53,934 bases of DNA, taken from the NCBI GenBank assembly GCA_015499995.1, contig JADNRV010000328.1:1-53934 (forward strand). The letters are read 5' to 3'. The notes under the pieces are model-generated. The model did no database searches. It saw only the letters and a list, made by a program, of their open reading frames with translations, and was not told the origin of the DNA. Source of the stretch: Flammula alnicola (taxonomy: Eukaryota > Basidiomycota > Agaricomycetes > Agaricales > Strophariaceae). Positions 45,383 to 53,934 of this stretch are shown here, in pieces (positions within the stretch are counted from its first letter, which is position 1; every line of letters starts with the position of its first letter). A program made the position numbers and the translations under genes.

Positions 45383-46634
45383 TTAAATGGTCCATATTTG
45401 GTTGACATTGTTGTCCGTGCATTGCCAGGTTTGCAGTTGGTTCGAATTTGTCTGGATGCCGTTGGTCAAATCCGTGCAGAACCCTATAAGTAGAGAAAGA
45501 AACATGTTAGCCTGAGGCATGCCAAACGCGGTCGCTCGTACCTTGTCCCTCGAGGGCAATACGGTTGTCCTCAGTGTAATACCACTGCTGTGCGGGGAGA
45601 TTGTCGTAGCACTGCCAGATCTTCAAGCCAATACCATTTGCAGGGTCTAGAGCGAGATAGAATGAGAATCAGGGGAAGGCGAAGAGCGTGTTGGGCTTAC
45701 TTGTACCAGCATCGAGGCAGAAGTTGGTGCCCGTAACCTGGACCTTTGTGCTTCCGCGCCTGATGGTCCAACTCTGAGCAGGAGTTCCGTTACAGTCGTA
45801 ACTGCGTATACTTGTAAGAGATAGCGGATTTAAAAAAAATGTTGGGTGACGAACATTTGCACCGGGGTGCCATTCGCAAAATTGGCACCGCGAACATCCA
45901 TGCATTTGGCGGTGTTGAAATTGGGATGGATCGTAGCGCCTGCGGTTGGGAACTCTCCGGTAGGGCAGAACCTGGATAGTAGAAGGTGGATTAGAAGGGA
46001 TGGTATTAAACATCTGAGGAAAGAAACACACGTTATGTCATAATTAGTGTTGGGAGTGTTGCATAGGTAGAGAGGAGGTGACGGCACGACGTTAGTCGGT
46101 ACCATGAATCCGGTCGGAGGTTGAGGGAAAGCAGTGCAGTCCACACTTTCGCATTCGGCAACGGCACAAAATCCTGAGGACTGGCGGAAAGGTCAGAATC
46201 CGCGTTTAGTCGTGGACTTGATTATATGGTCACTCACAGATGTTGAACCGTGTGGCGCAACAGTCATACCTATGTTGAGATAGCTCGGATCTTTGACTAT
46301 ATAGTAGAAATTCTGCCAGAGAAAAGGTGATTATCAGTGTAGATACACGAAGGTCTACTACGTACTTCGAAGAATCCAGCGCGGGTGGTGCCCTGGGAGT
46401 CGCCGTCTCCACCATTGGCGTCGGTGTAGAACATTCCCGCATCGACAGGAAGAGTTCTGGTTACGCTGCCCCCACCGGCATACTACTATCCAGTGCTCCC
46501 GCGATGAACAAATTGACGGCAGTAGGGCATTTGTTGATGATAGTATACTGCCGTGTGGTCTGACGAGGAGCGAGGGGACTCGCGACGAGCGGTGTTGCTA
46601 GCAGCAAAAGTGAGTATAACAGAGAAGACAACAT
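45383..46634 (-). CDS. Secreted thaumatin-like / ricin-B lectin fusion, copy D, with a frame break in exon 1
   Basis: Duplicate of copy A. Signal peptide MLSSLLYSLLLLATPLVA, then INKCPTAVNLFIAGALDSS. A run of five G near 46470-46475, where copy A has six, shifts the frame and gives a stop after MPVGAA. Beyond it everything continues in register with copy A: FYTDANGGDGDSQGTTRAGF, CNTPNTNYDIT, FCPTGEFP and a full trefoil with CMDVRGANFANGTPVQMF, GTPAQSWTI (QSW), AQQWYYTEDN (QQW) and NQIWTI (QIW), to TAA at 45383-45385. The lesion is a homopolymer loss, so either a sequence error or recent inactivation of a redundant copy. The promoter carries the same CATAAAAGG element as copy A. Confidence 0.8.
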
Positions 46635-47834
46635 GCTTTTATGTGTGATGAGTGTAGGTATGATGATTTGTTTGTGGGGCAAAAAGGGCGGGCAAAGTCG
46701 CCCTTTTATGCGTCCGGTTAAAGTCGCTCTGCGGGTAAGGCTGGCCTGGTTTTCTTACCATGAAACCTATTTCAAGCTTGACGCGGCCTTCTGATGCATT
46801 CGAGAACTTTTGTTGGGGAGTCGGCGAGAGTCCACGAGACAGCCCAGAATGGGTGACTGTTCGATGACTAGATCCGGAGGCAGACTGCAAAGCGGATCGG
46901 ATGTATTGATGAGCCTTGTCCGTTCCTTCATGGGTTAGCTACAGCCAGAAGATCATAGCAGCAGGAAAATATTTTAAAATCACACTTCTCTAGTCGACGA
47001 ACATTACAGTGCTGGATTCGAAAGGAAAGGGAACTGGCGTCGCGGGTAAACGGGGTCGCTCATGGCGGTACGGTTCATACACGTCACAGTTGCGAGCGCA
47101 GCGAGCAATTAATCATTCTCTAAGGGCTGAGCGCTGAGCCGGGATGTAAACAAATACAAATTGCTGACACGTTTCTGTTTGACGACCATGTTAGGTTCGG
47201 AGCGAGCCCCGCTCCGGTCCGGTTCCCGGACACCTTCGCTGTACAAACAAACAAAGGCCTGCCGAAGCACTGCCGACAAGGGGCTTGGCACGAACCTACC
47301 ATGTTAAATCGTGAATACCATAGTCAATACTCAGCATTTTTGCTTGGGATTCTGATATCAGCTGTAGAATGCATTAATGGCATATATCCTTTATCCAATT
47401 TTTTTTGATTTTGTACATCTTTACAGGCTTGAGCCTCCAGATCGTTGCTGCAAGGTCCGGCGGGAACTCACCCTATGGCGAAGCGAGCCCGCAGGTGGCG
47501 GATATGTAATAAGTCGGGCCGTCGGCCGAGTGAACTAACAGGCCTCGATTCTCTTGCCCAAATTCAAAGCGACCTCGCCTTGGCCTCGCCTCAACAAAAT
47601 GCATGCTTCAGGTCAGTGCACCACATTCAAGCTCCCATTCAAGAACGGATCGAAGGTGTTCGATTAAATAAACCAACGCAATATATAACACATGTACAAA
47701 GTGGCCCCCACATCCGTGAAGAAGGCATACAGGAGTCATGAAAAGAGTTCGTCATAAGTGTGCAAAAGTTACAGTTACGATGTCGTTCGAGGAGATGTCC
47801 AAAATGCGGAAGATCTGTTCGGGGTTCATATTTT
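46635..47834. other. Promoter of copy D and spacer, including an insertion
   Basis: Counterpart of 16026-16863 plus about 0.4 kb of extra sequence (next entry). No gene. Confidence 0.5.
47095..47510. mobile_element. 0.4-kb insertion in duplication copy 2
   Basis: Absent from copy 1 at the equivalent place (about 16555-16580). The insert opens with GCGAGCGCAGCGAGC and closes near GCGAAGCGAGCCCGC. It contains an inverted pair TTAGGTTCG / CGAACCTA at about 47210 and 47293, and hairpin-forming GAGCGAGCCCCGCTC and GTCCGGTTCCCGGAC. No clear target-site duplication or coding frame, so the type of element is unknown. Confidence 0.5.
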
Positions 47835-47935
47835 TCACAGAGTCCATATCTGGTTCGCATCGAAGTCTGTGTACTTCCAGGTTTGCAGCTGGTTGGAGTT
47901 TGTCAGGATCCCAGCAGCCAAGTCCGTGCAAAATC
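47835..47935 (-). pseudogene. Truncated thaumatin/ricin-B copy E: last exon only
   Basis: Counterpart of the last exon of copy B: FCTDLAAGILTNSNQLQTW and NQIWTL (QIW) then TGA at 47835-47837, preceded by a good acceptor. The intron sequence is shared for about 20 more bases and then all similarity to copy B ends, so no upstream exons exist. It marks the right boundary of the block duplication. Confidence 0.8.
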
Positions 47936-47957
47936 CTCCAGAGAGAGAAACGTTTTA

Positions 47958-48501
47958 GGGTGAGCTTCATTGCTTCCTGCTCCGGCGTACTGGACGCTGG
48001 GGGGAGGTGATTTTCGATCCCTGGAAACCCCGATTCTGACCACATTGCATAGATTCTTTGATCTTTGCATCCAAACTCGCCCAAGAGTATCGAAACCCGT
48101 GTTCCAAGGACCAAGTACCGTCGTGGACAAAAAATACCCGCGCACTGTGGGCGCTACGCAAGGCGCACCGTCCTTGTTCCCTTATTGCTCTTTTTCCTCG
48201 CTGACCATCCTTCGAGCTTCAACAGTCAAGACCTCCAAGGTGCATTGAAGGACGCTGTGCCATTGAGATTGGTTCATCTCGCGGTCTCCATTAAATGACG
48301 GTAACGTTTGAATCCATTGGGGTATAGGAATCTACTCATATCGAGCAAAGCGGGAATCCATTATCTAATTAAAATAAAAAAATCGAAGTATTGTACTTTC
48401 TGTATAAGATTGTTCGCATGAAGGAATGTGCGGATGTCGGTAGAAACAGGATGAAGAATATCTGGGCAAGGCAAAAAAGCACCCTCTTCCGAGCAACTCG
48501 C
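47958..48501. other. Intergenic, no gene recognised
   Basis: Sequence beyond the duplication boundary. No convincing frame. Confidence 0.4.
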
Positions 48502-48975
48502 TCAGAGCGCAGGCTCGGGGTTGGCACGGCGCTTCTTGAGGTAAGCCTTGTCAGTCGGACCATCCGGAATTCCGTGGACAATGTTTTGCGGGCGCGTTGG
48601 AAGGGGAGCATGTGCGTTACGCCGACCCTTGCTCGTAATGGTCACCGGTACTGCACTCCCCGGGCAAAAGCCTGCGTCGTGATCCTCTATCAGGGCTCCG
48701 GTCACCTGGTATATAAAATATGGGCATCCAACGCTATTCTTGGAGATAAAGCATACCTTGGAGTATGTGCAGAAGAAGTCATTAGGATCCTCTCCGGAAA
48801 AGGCTGGGTACGAGCAGAAGATGGGGGACGAGGTTATGTCGTTGGATCCTAGAGGAAATCCGGCATCGTCCGCTGCAGGGCAGACATATGAGGTTGGGGT
48901 CCCCGATGGACTGGCGCGGGCGTGAATGAGAACTGCCATGCTGAGAAGGACGGCAAAGAGGTTGAAGTTGAGCAT
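48502..48975 (-). CDS. Small secreted Cys-containing protein
   Basis: Predicted exported protein of about 140 residues; this pattern is frequent among agaricomycete secreted proteins of unknown function. Signal peptide MLNFNLFAVLLSMAVLIHAR. Then YVCPAADDAGFPLGSNDITS, SPIFCSYPAFSGEDPNDFFC, TYSK, VTGALIEDHDAGFCPGSAVP and a basic tail (KAYLKKRRANPEPAL). The junction TYSK/VTGAL is a 51-nt intron (GTATGC..ACCAG, about 48713-48763) whose length is a multiple of three with no stop, so retention would add 17 residues (VCFISKNSVGCPYFIYQ) without a frame change. TATATAA on the minus strand near 49106-49112 is the likely promoter element. Confidence 0.75.
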   Translation of the reverse strand: MLNFNLFAVLLSMAVLIHARASPSGTPTSYVCPAADDAGFPLGSNDITSSPIFCSYPAFSGEDPNDFFCTYSKVCFISKNSVGCPYFIYQVTGALIEDHDAGFCPGSAVPVTITSKGRRNAHAPLPTRPQNIVHGIPDGPTDKAYLKKRRANPEPAL

Positions 48976-50663
48976 ATAGTGGATCGTGCTGTGCGTCGGT
49001 GCTTTCGTGCAGTGTTGGAAGGGTAGCTAACACTCGGCGCTTGTGGAGGGGTGAGGATTGAATATGATTAACGAGCGCAGCATGCAAGATCAACTCGGGG
49101 ATACTTATATAACCGTTCCTTGTTCCCTTAAGTCTGTCAGCCACAGGAGAACCAAAATATTAATGCATCCTGGATCCTGATTTGCGTCAGCCATACATAC
49201 TTTCGCGGCTTCAAGGTCTTCGCCCTTTGGACCCATTCATTAGTCTCATGCCAGCCTCTTTTACTGTCCGAATTAGGATCGCTAAGAGAACCGGTCCGAG
49301 ATTACTGGTTGGCACTGTAGTTAAGATTGGAGGCGCCGAGGCGGTAGCCGTGTGTTACACAGCCAATGGTTCACGCGCAGGTCACCCGTAGGCCGTGCAA
49401 CTTGTAGGTGACCTGTAAGCTAGCCTCCAAGCAGAGCGTAAATTGACCTACAAGCTTCTCGCGTATTTAAACCACTGGTTGCTAGCAAACACTGACAGCA
49501 CATCACCTACGTACTGTGCTTGTGGGTATCTTGTATATCTGCTTGTACTCTGCCTATAGACTGCCGTTCCCATGCACGGCTAGCTCCGGGCAGCGCGTCG
49601 CTTGTGGACTTAGAGAATTTCCGCCTTCACATCACGCTGTGACTGCCAGCAATGCTTGTCCTCTTCCCCCATGTTGAACTTCAACCAACGCACAAGCCCT
49701 TCACCTCGGACTGCCTCCTCCCCTCGCTTTCCACTGCCAGTCCTTCCCTCCTTCCTCCCCACTTGAGTAGCCTTCAGCCCTCTCTTCTGACCTCCAACGG
49801 CATCACTTTTGGCCCCAATCAGACTCGGACGACCTTCAATTATGGTCATCGAAGACATCCACCCAGTGTAAGTTCTTTCATTACTCCTGTTTACGATACA
49901 TAGAGGTCCCATATCCCATCTCATCCTTCTATAGAAATGCATTCAAGCAATGGCGAGAGGTCATTCGTGAGCGGTGCCACGTCGCCACGTCACGGCACCG
50001 CCTTCGAAGGAACCGGTTTGGTTTATCTTCGCTGGAAGTTGCTAGTCTTACTATTATTTATGTTACATTATGTCCCTGTTGCTATTTTCCTCCTGTTCTC
50101 GTGGTACATACACCCTACAGGTGCAATAAATATTGCTCTTTTATGCTCATTTTCGTGAATAGACCAGGATTGTAGTTTCGGAGAATTTACCAAATGCGGT
50201 ATAGTGCGTACTAATCGACCTTCAAGCTGCCTACAGGCCGTTAGCCGAGATTGCAGGCAGCCTACGCTCAGTGCTCGTCAGCCGACTGAGATTTAAAAAC
50301 GTGAGTTGCTTCCAGATCAAACTGTTGGTCACCTTTAGGCTGGCCCTCAGTCTGCTTGCACCGTTGCCCGCGGGAAATTTCCGCGCAGACCATTGCCTGT
50401 GTATAGCGTCGCAGGCAAGGTTGAGGCAAAATGTTAGTTAAGCGAGATTTGAATGAGGCCCAGCCTCAAACCAATTGTCACTGACACGGCGAATTTTCGC
50501 TTAATCGAACCTGTATAAAGGCCTAAGGCCTAAGGCTTGATTTCGGCGTTCTAGTCAGTTGCTTCCGTTATCAGGCAGACCGAGTAGCCATAACTCGTTC
50601 GTCGCACCTGAGCTTATACAATGAGCCACTAGAGCCTTCTCTCGCATCCACCAGCAAATCTTA
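48976..50663. other. Intergenic, about 1.7 kb, no gene recognised
   Basis: A short frame from 49842 (MVIEDIHPV, then a possible intron and NAFKQWREVIRERCHVATSR) looks weakly protein-like but leads nowhere recognisable. Stretches at 49360-49470 and 50220-50480 share scattered words (GCCTACAGGC, TAGCC) without a clear repeat structure. Confidence 0.35.
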
Positions 50664-51551
50664 TTACTCGTCATCATAGTAATCGTACTCCCGGGAATCA
50701 AGGTAGACACCGTATACGTCCCTTTCCACCAATTCACGCATGTCCGGTTCCTCAAACGAGAGCGCATCTCGCGGAACAAATCCGGCTACCGTACGCACTG
50801 TGTCCATAACCTTCGTTCCTTTCTCCAACTTCTTTGGAAGCTTGGCATGGATTGCATTCGAAGCGGCATTCCATGCAGAACTCGAGGCTCCAAGCGCCTT
50901 GCTGAGTGGTTTTCCGATTACGGGGATGTATTTGACAATTTTAGAGGCCACCTTTTGGACAGTTGCGACGACCTTGAGAGCGAATTTGGCGATCACCGCT
51001 CCTGTCTTTTTGAAGAAAGTACCGACTTTCTTAGCAGCTAAAATAAAGAAGTCAGTTCACTATGGCTCATAATGTAGCAGGTTTCGGGGACCTACCTGTC
51101 TTGATACCCTGTCCAATCTTCTGTGCAACTATTCACGCTGCTCAAGATCTATTGCGTAAAGAATCAAGGAGTATATAATCGTACCATGCTTGATTCCATG
51201 GGCCATTTTCTGGGTTCAATTCATAAATACAATCCGAGAAAGTAAGAATATCGAACGCACCTGGAATCCTTGCTTGATTTTGGTAAATATGCTTTTGCGA
51301 CGTACGAGAATTACGATGTCCGACTCCGGGATTGTCGGCGTCACTTGGCCACTCCGAGCGACGAGAGTCTGCGGTACATGACTGATTTCATCGATGAAAT
51401 TGGCCGACGAGCTTTGGACAGGAAGATAGGGAGGAGAACGACGGTAGAGTGTGCGAGAAGTTTGTTGGGAAGGGATGGGGGCTGCTGCTGTTAGTACGAA
51501 AAGTAGAGCAACAGTAAGAGCAACGAGACCAGCTCGGAAGTAGAGTTGCAT
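50664..51551 (-). CDS. Secreted lysine-rich amphipathic protein, copy 2
   Basis: Inverted paralogue of the gene at 38562-39426 with identical exon plan: 51261-51551, 51185-51209, 51096-51128, 50664-51037 (240 residues). Same signal peptide MQLYFRAGLVALTVALLFVL, same pro-region with TLYRRSPPYLPVQSS and VILVRRKS, same cationic core (KIKQGFQKMAHGIKHVAQKI, KKVGTFFKKTGAVIAKFALK), GKPLSKALGASSSAWNAASN and AIHAKLPKKLEKGTKVMD. The acidic tail differs most: MRELVERDVYGVYLDSREYD then YYDDE, eight residues longer overall. Exons 1-3 have identical lengths in both copies. No frame break. The pattern of a conserved core with a variable acid tail suggests the core is the active part (inference). Confidence 0.8.
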
Positions 51552-52495
51552 GACGGGCCAGCCGTTTGAGACAAAGTAGAAAGTGGGATAAACGGGATTT
51601 ATTTATAGGCCTTTCTCATTGCCAGCCAATTCCTTGGGGCCGGAGGCGCCTAAAGCACATTAGGAAGGTTTTCAGTCGCTTATCACGAGGCAGTGCTTTG
51701 TGCCTTTAACGGTTGCAATGAGGGCTGGCCTAGTATGGGATGGACGCTGATTTCACTTCTGCTTCTGTCAGGCGGGGTAGAGTAATGTGCGGTTGTTTGA
51801 CGCATTTTATATTGAGACGGCGAAACGGTAAGCAGCCAAGGATTGTAGATGATCGATGATCTATGAACGCCTAGAACCAGCCTTATTTGGGAGCATGGCA
51901 GGCGCTGGCTCCTTGAACCGTCTGCAGATGGATCATGGCGGACACAGCAACTCGTTTTCAGCTTCAATGTAGAAAATAGATTGAATCTCATCCCAAGCCC
52001 GGGCCCTCGACTCTCCGAATGGTTTAAAATTCAAAGCATCGCTTTGACAGCGCTGACATTTCATGGCCACTGCCCAGTGCCAGGCGAAACGGCGATGTGA
52101 TATTCGATTTCGTTCTCCCGTTGCCATTCTACTTCAATGCAGTGAGGCACAGCATTTTGGTAAGTAAGTGTAGATCCTATAGTTGGAATGATCCGAATCA
52201 ACACGTTTGGCGTTCTTGACAGCCTTCTGAGGTCCGTGCACTCTCAACGAACGATGATGAGACTGCTCCTCTTCTTCTCTTTAATCGATATCTTTGCACG
52301 TTGAAATTTCATGGGTTACATACGATGTGAACGAACCCTGTCTCAACCGCGACTTAGACGCTGAAAGGTCAGTGTCAATCTCTGATGTTGTCCACGTGAA
52401 AAAAAAAGTTTCTACGAGCTAGAAGACCGGCAAAGCAAACACATTAGGGGTATCAAGTTCGTCTACAATCTCTATCCAAAACTAATAGAAAGTCT
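51552..52495. other. Intergenic, no gene recognised
   Basis: Promoter of the cationic protein copy 2 (TATAAATA on the minus strand at 51600-51607) and the 3' flank of cystathionine gamma-lyase. No gene seen. Confidence 0.4.
51600..51607 (-). promoter_or_regulatory. TATA box of secreted cationic protein, copy 2
   Basis: TATAAATA about 50 bp upstream of the ATG at 51551, matching the position in copy 1. Confidence 0.6.
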
Positions 52496-53934
52496 CTAGT
52501 ACCGCCTAGTTGCTTCTCTCACACCCTGCAACACGTCCTCGACGAGGTCCTCCTCCTCCTCGACACCCACACTCAGGCGAATGAGGTTATCGCCAATTCC
52601 AAGCAGAGCCCTGTCAGCTGGAGGTATGCTGCCATGGGTCATCTGCGCCGGGTGCTCCGCGAGACTCTCTACACCGCCGAGCGACTCTGCAAGCGTGAAA
52701 AGACGTGTCGCAGTCAAAAACCTTTCCGCCTCTTCCTTTCCTCCTCGTATACGGAACGAAATCATGCCACTGAATGGGAAGCCATCAGCAGGAGGGGCAT
52801 CACCCTCTGAGGCACCGATAAATCGCCGCGCGTGAGAGCTGAGCATCCTCCAAGCTAGCTCGTTCTTCTTTCGGGAATACTCCGTCTTGCCTGGAAGTCC
52901 GGGGTAAATGACCTCCTCGACGCCGTCGGCATCTTGCAGGGCGCGTGCTACGACTAGAGCGTTCCTCCCATGCTGTTTCATGCGGAGGTGCAGCGTCTTG
53001 GCTCCACGCTGCGCGAGCCAGCAGTCGTATGGGCTGGGAACGGCGCCGATAGCGTTTTGGAGGAAGCGGAGTTTGTCTGCCAGAGCAGCCTGCGCTGCTG
53101 GCAGGATGAGGGCACCCATGACGACGTCCGAGTGCCCATTGACATATTTGGTAAGCGAGTGCAGCACGACGTCAGCACCGAGGAGAAGAGGCGAAGAATA
53201 GAACGGGGAAAGGAAGGTATTGTCAACCAATACGATTGGCCGCGATGGGTGGGAATGGGCGATACGTGCGATGCGTGAGATGTCGACGAGACGCAATGTC
53301 GGATTGGTGGGTGATTCTATCCATACCAGCTGCCATAGGCTATTAATATCAGATGACACAAGAGATGCAGAAGATTGCGCACCTTGGTGTTTTGCTGGAA
53401 CGCGGCAAGTATCTCGTCGTCTCCAGCTGTCTCTAGGTCAAGGAAAGTGGCTTCCAGGCCTTGATTCTCGGCGGCTACGCGGCGAATATATCGGAAAGTA
53501 CCGCCATAGACATCGTTGACACTGACGATGTGAGCATTCGGTCCGAGGGACTGCAAAACAGTTGCTGTGGTGGACGAGCCCGAAGCAAAGGCGAGTCCAT
53601 AGGCACCCCCAGACTCAAGCGAGGCGAGTGTGGCCTCGAAGGCATTCCTGTTCGGGTTTCCCGAGCGAGAGTATTCGAAGCCCTTGCGATCACCGTCGTC
53701 AGCAAAAATAGATGTGAGTGATTATTGATAGTTGCATACCTTGTGGACACCGATCGACGATTGTTTGTATGTTGTGCTCAGTGATATAGGCGGGATGACG
53801 GCGCCTGTCTCTTCGTTTGCATCTGAGCCTACGTGCACCGCGCGGGTGCCGAAGCCGTCAACGTGTTTCTTGAGGGTCTTGCCGTTAACGTGGGCGAAAC
53901 CATTCGTGTGGACGCCGTTTGGTAGGTCTATGGA
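52496..53934 (-). CDS. CYS3: Cystathionine gamma-lyase, 5' end beyond the window
   Basis: PLP enzyme of reverse transsulfuration that splits cystathionine to cysteine, ammonia and 2-oxobutyrate; cytosolic homotetramer. The visible protein begins DLPNGVHTNGFAHVNGKTLK and runs HVDGFGTRAVHVGSDANEET, AVIPPISLSTTYKQSSIGVH, then after an intron GFEYSRSGNPNRNAFEATLA (PLP phosphate contacts), ASGSSTTATVLQSLGPNAHI, VNDVYGGTFRYI, and after another intron LVWIESPTNPTLRLVD. The PLP lysine is in HSLTKYVNGHSDVVMGALI. The tail has GGVESLAEHPAQMTHGSIPP and LIRLSVGVEEEEDLVEDVLQ, ending RRY then TAG at 52496-52498. The first residues are missing off the right edge. Cystathionine gamma-synthase/beta-lyase relatives are less likely given the Cys3-like C-terminus and length. 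Confidence 0.93.

Larger units (their letters stand above)
45108..47957. repeat. Segmental duplication, copy 2
   Basis: Same orientation and gene order as 14507-16989. It carries copy D of the thaumatin/ricin-B gene, its upstream spacer and only the last exon of a further copy; similarity stops in the last intron (about 47957). An extra 0.4 kb sits at about 47095-47510. Confidence 0.85.

Noticed and set aside
49360..50480. Inverted repeat flanking 49.4-50.5 kb
   Set aside because: Shared words are short and not collinear in either orientation; no end structure or target duplication.
1..53934. CRISPR array, bacterial operon or phage features
   Set aside because: Spliced eukaryotic genes throughout and no regularly spaced direct repeats; prokaryotic features do not apply.

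Overview
This window looks like nuclear DNA of a filamentous basidiomycete, probably an agaricomycete. Genes are cut by many short introns (about 50-70 nt, GT...AG). The protein families fit that group: DUF6534 membrane proteins, a Dal5-type MFS carrier, F-box proteins and many small secreted proteins. Conserved eukaryotic genes (TRM44, INO80 subunit Ies2, cystathionine gamma-lyase) are also present.

Layout. 1-4,384: three tandem short-chain dehydrogenases on the minus strand; the first is split by a miniature transposon and the second has a frame break. 5,333-6,020: a foldback element. 6,468-7,562: a WrbA/Pst2-type quinone reductase. 9,383-11,119: TRM44. 11,854-13,820: an Amt/Mep ammonium transporter whose exon 2 lies on the opposite strand. 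14,507-18,124: two genes that fuse a thaumatin-like domain to a ricin-B beta-trefoil. 19,383-23,619: a PPxY membrane protein, a broken F-box gene and the INO80 subunit. 26,038-31,748: a DUF6534 protein and an MFS transporter. 32,384-33,300: a small secreted protein, followed by a 0.9-kb retroposon with a tRNA-like head, poly(A) tail and target-site duplication. 38,562-39,426 and 50,664-51,551: an inverted pair of secreted, lysine-rich amphipathic proteins. Between them lie two more thaumatin/ricin-B genes, a truncated fifth copy, a second TA-flanked miniature transposon and another small secreted protein. The window ends inside cystathionine gamma-lyase.

How it fits together. The left part is mostly housekeeping and metabolism. 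From 14.5 kb, and especially 32-52 kb, the region is rich in secreted proteins and has been reshaped by duplication: about 2.5 kb at 14,507-16,989 recurs at 45,108-47,957. The most distinctive content is the pair of secreted cationic proteins interleaved with four secreted thaumatin/ricin-B lectins; a joint role in defence or wall binding is inference only.

Caution on frame breaks. Several otherwise good genes carry a missing single base, nearly always in a short homopolymer run (second dehydrogenase, ammonium transporter twice, thaumatin/ricin-B copy at 46.5 kb, MFS carrier, F-box gene). This pattern suggests uncorrected consensus errors at least as strongly as real pseudogenes.
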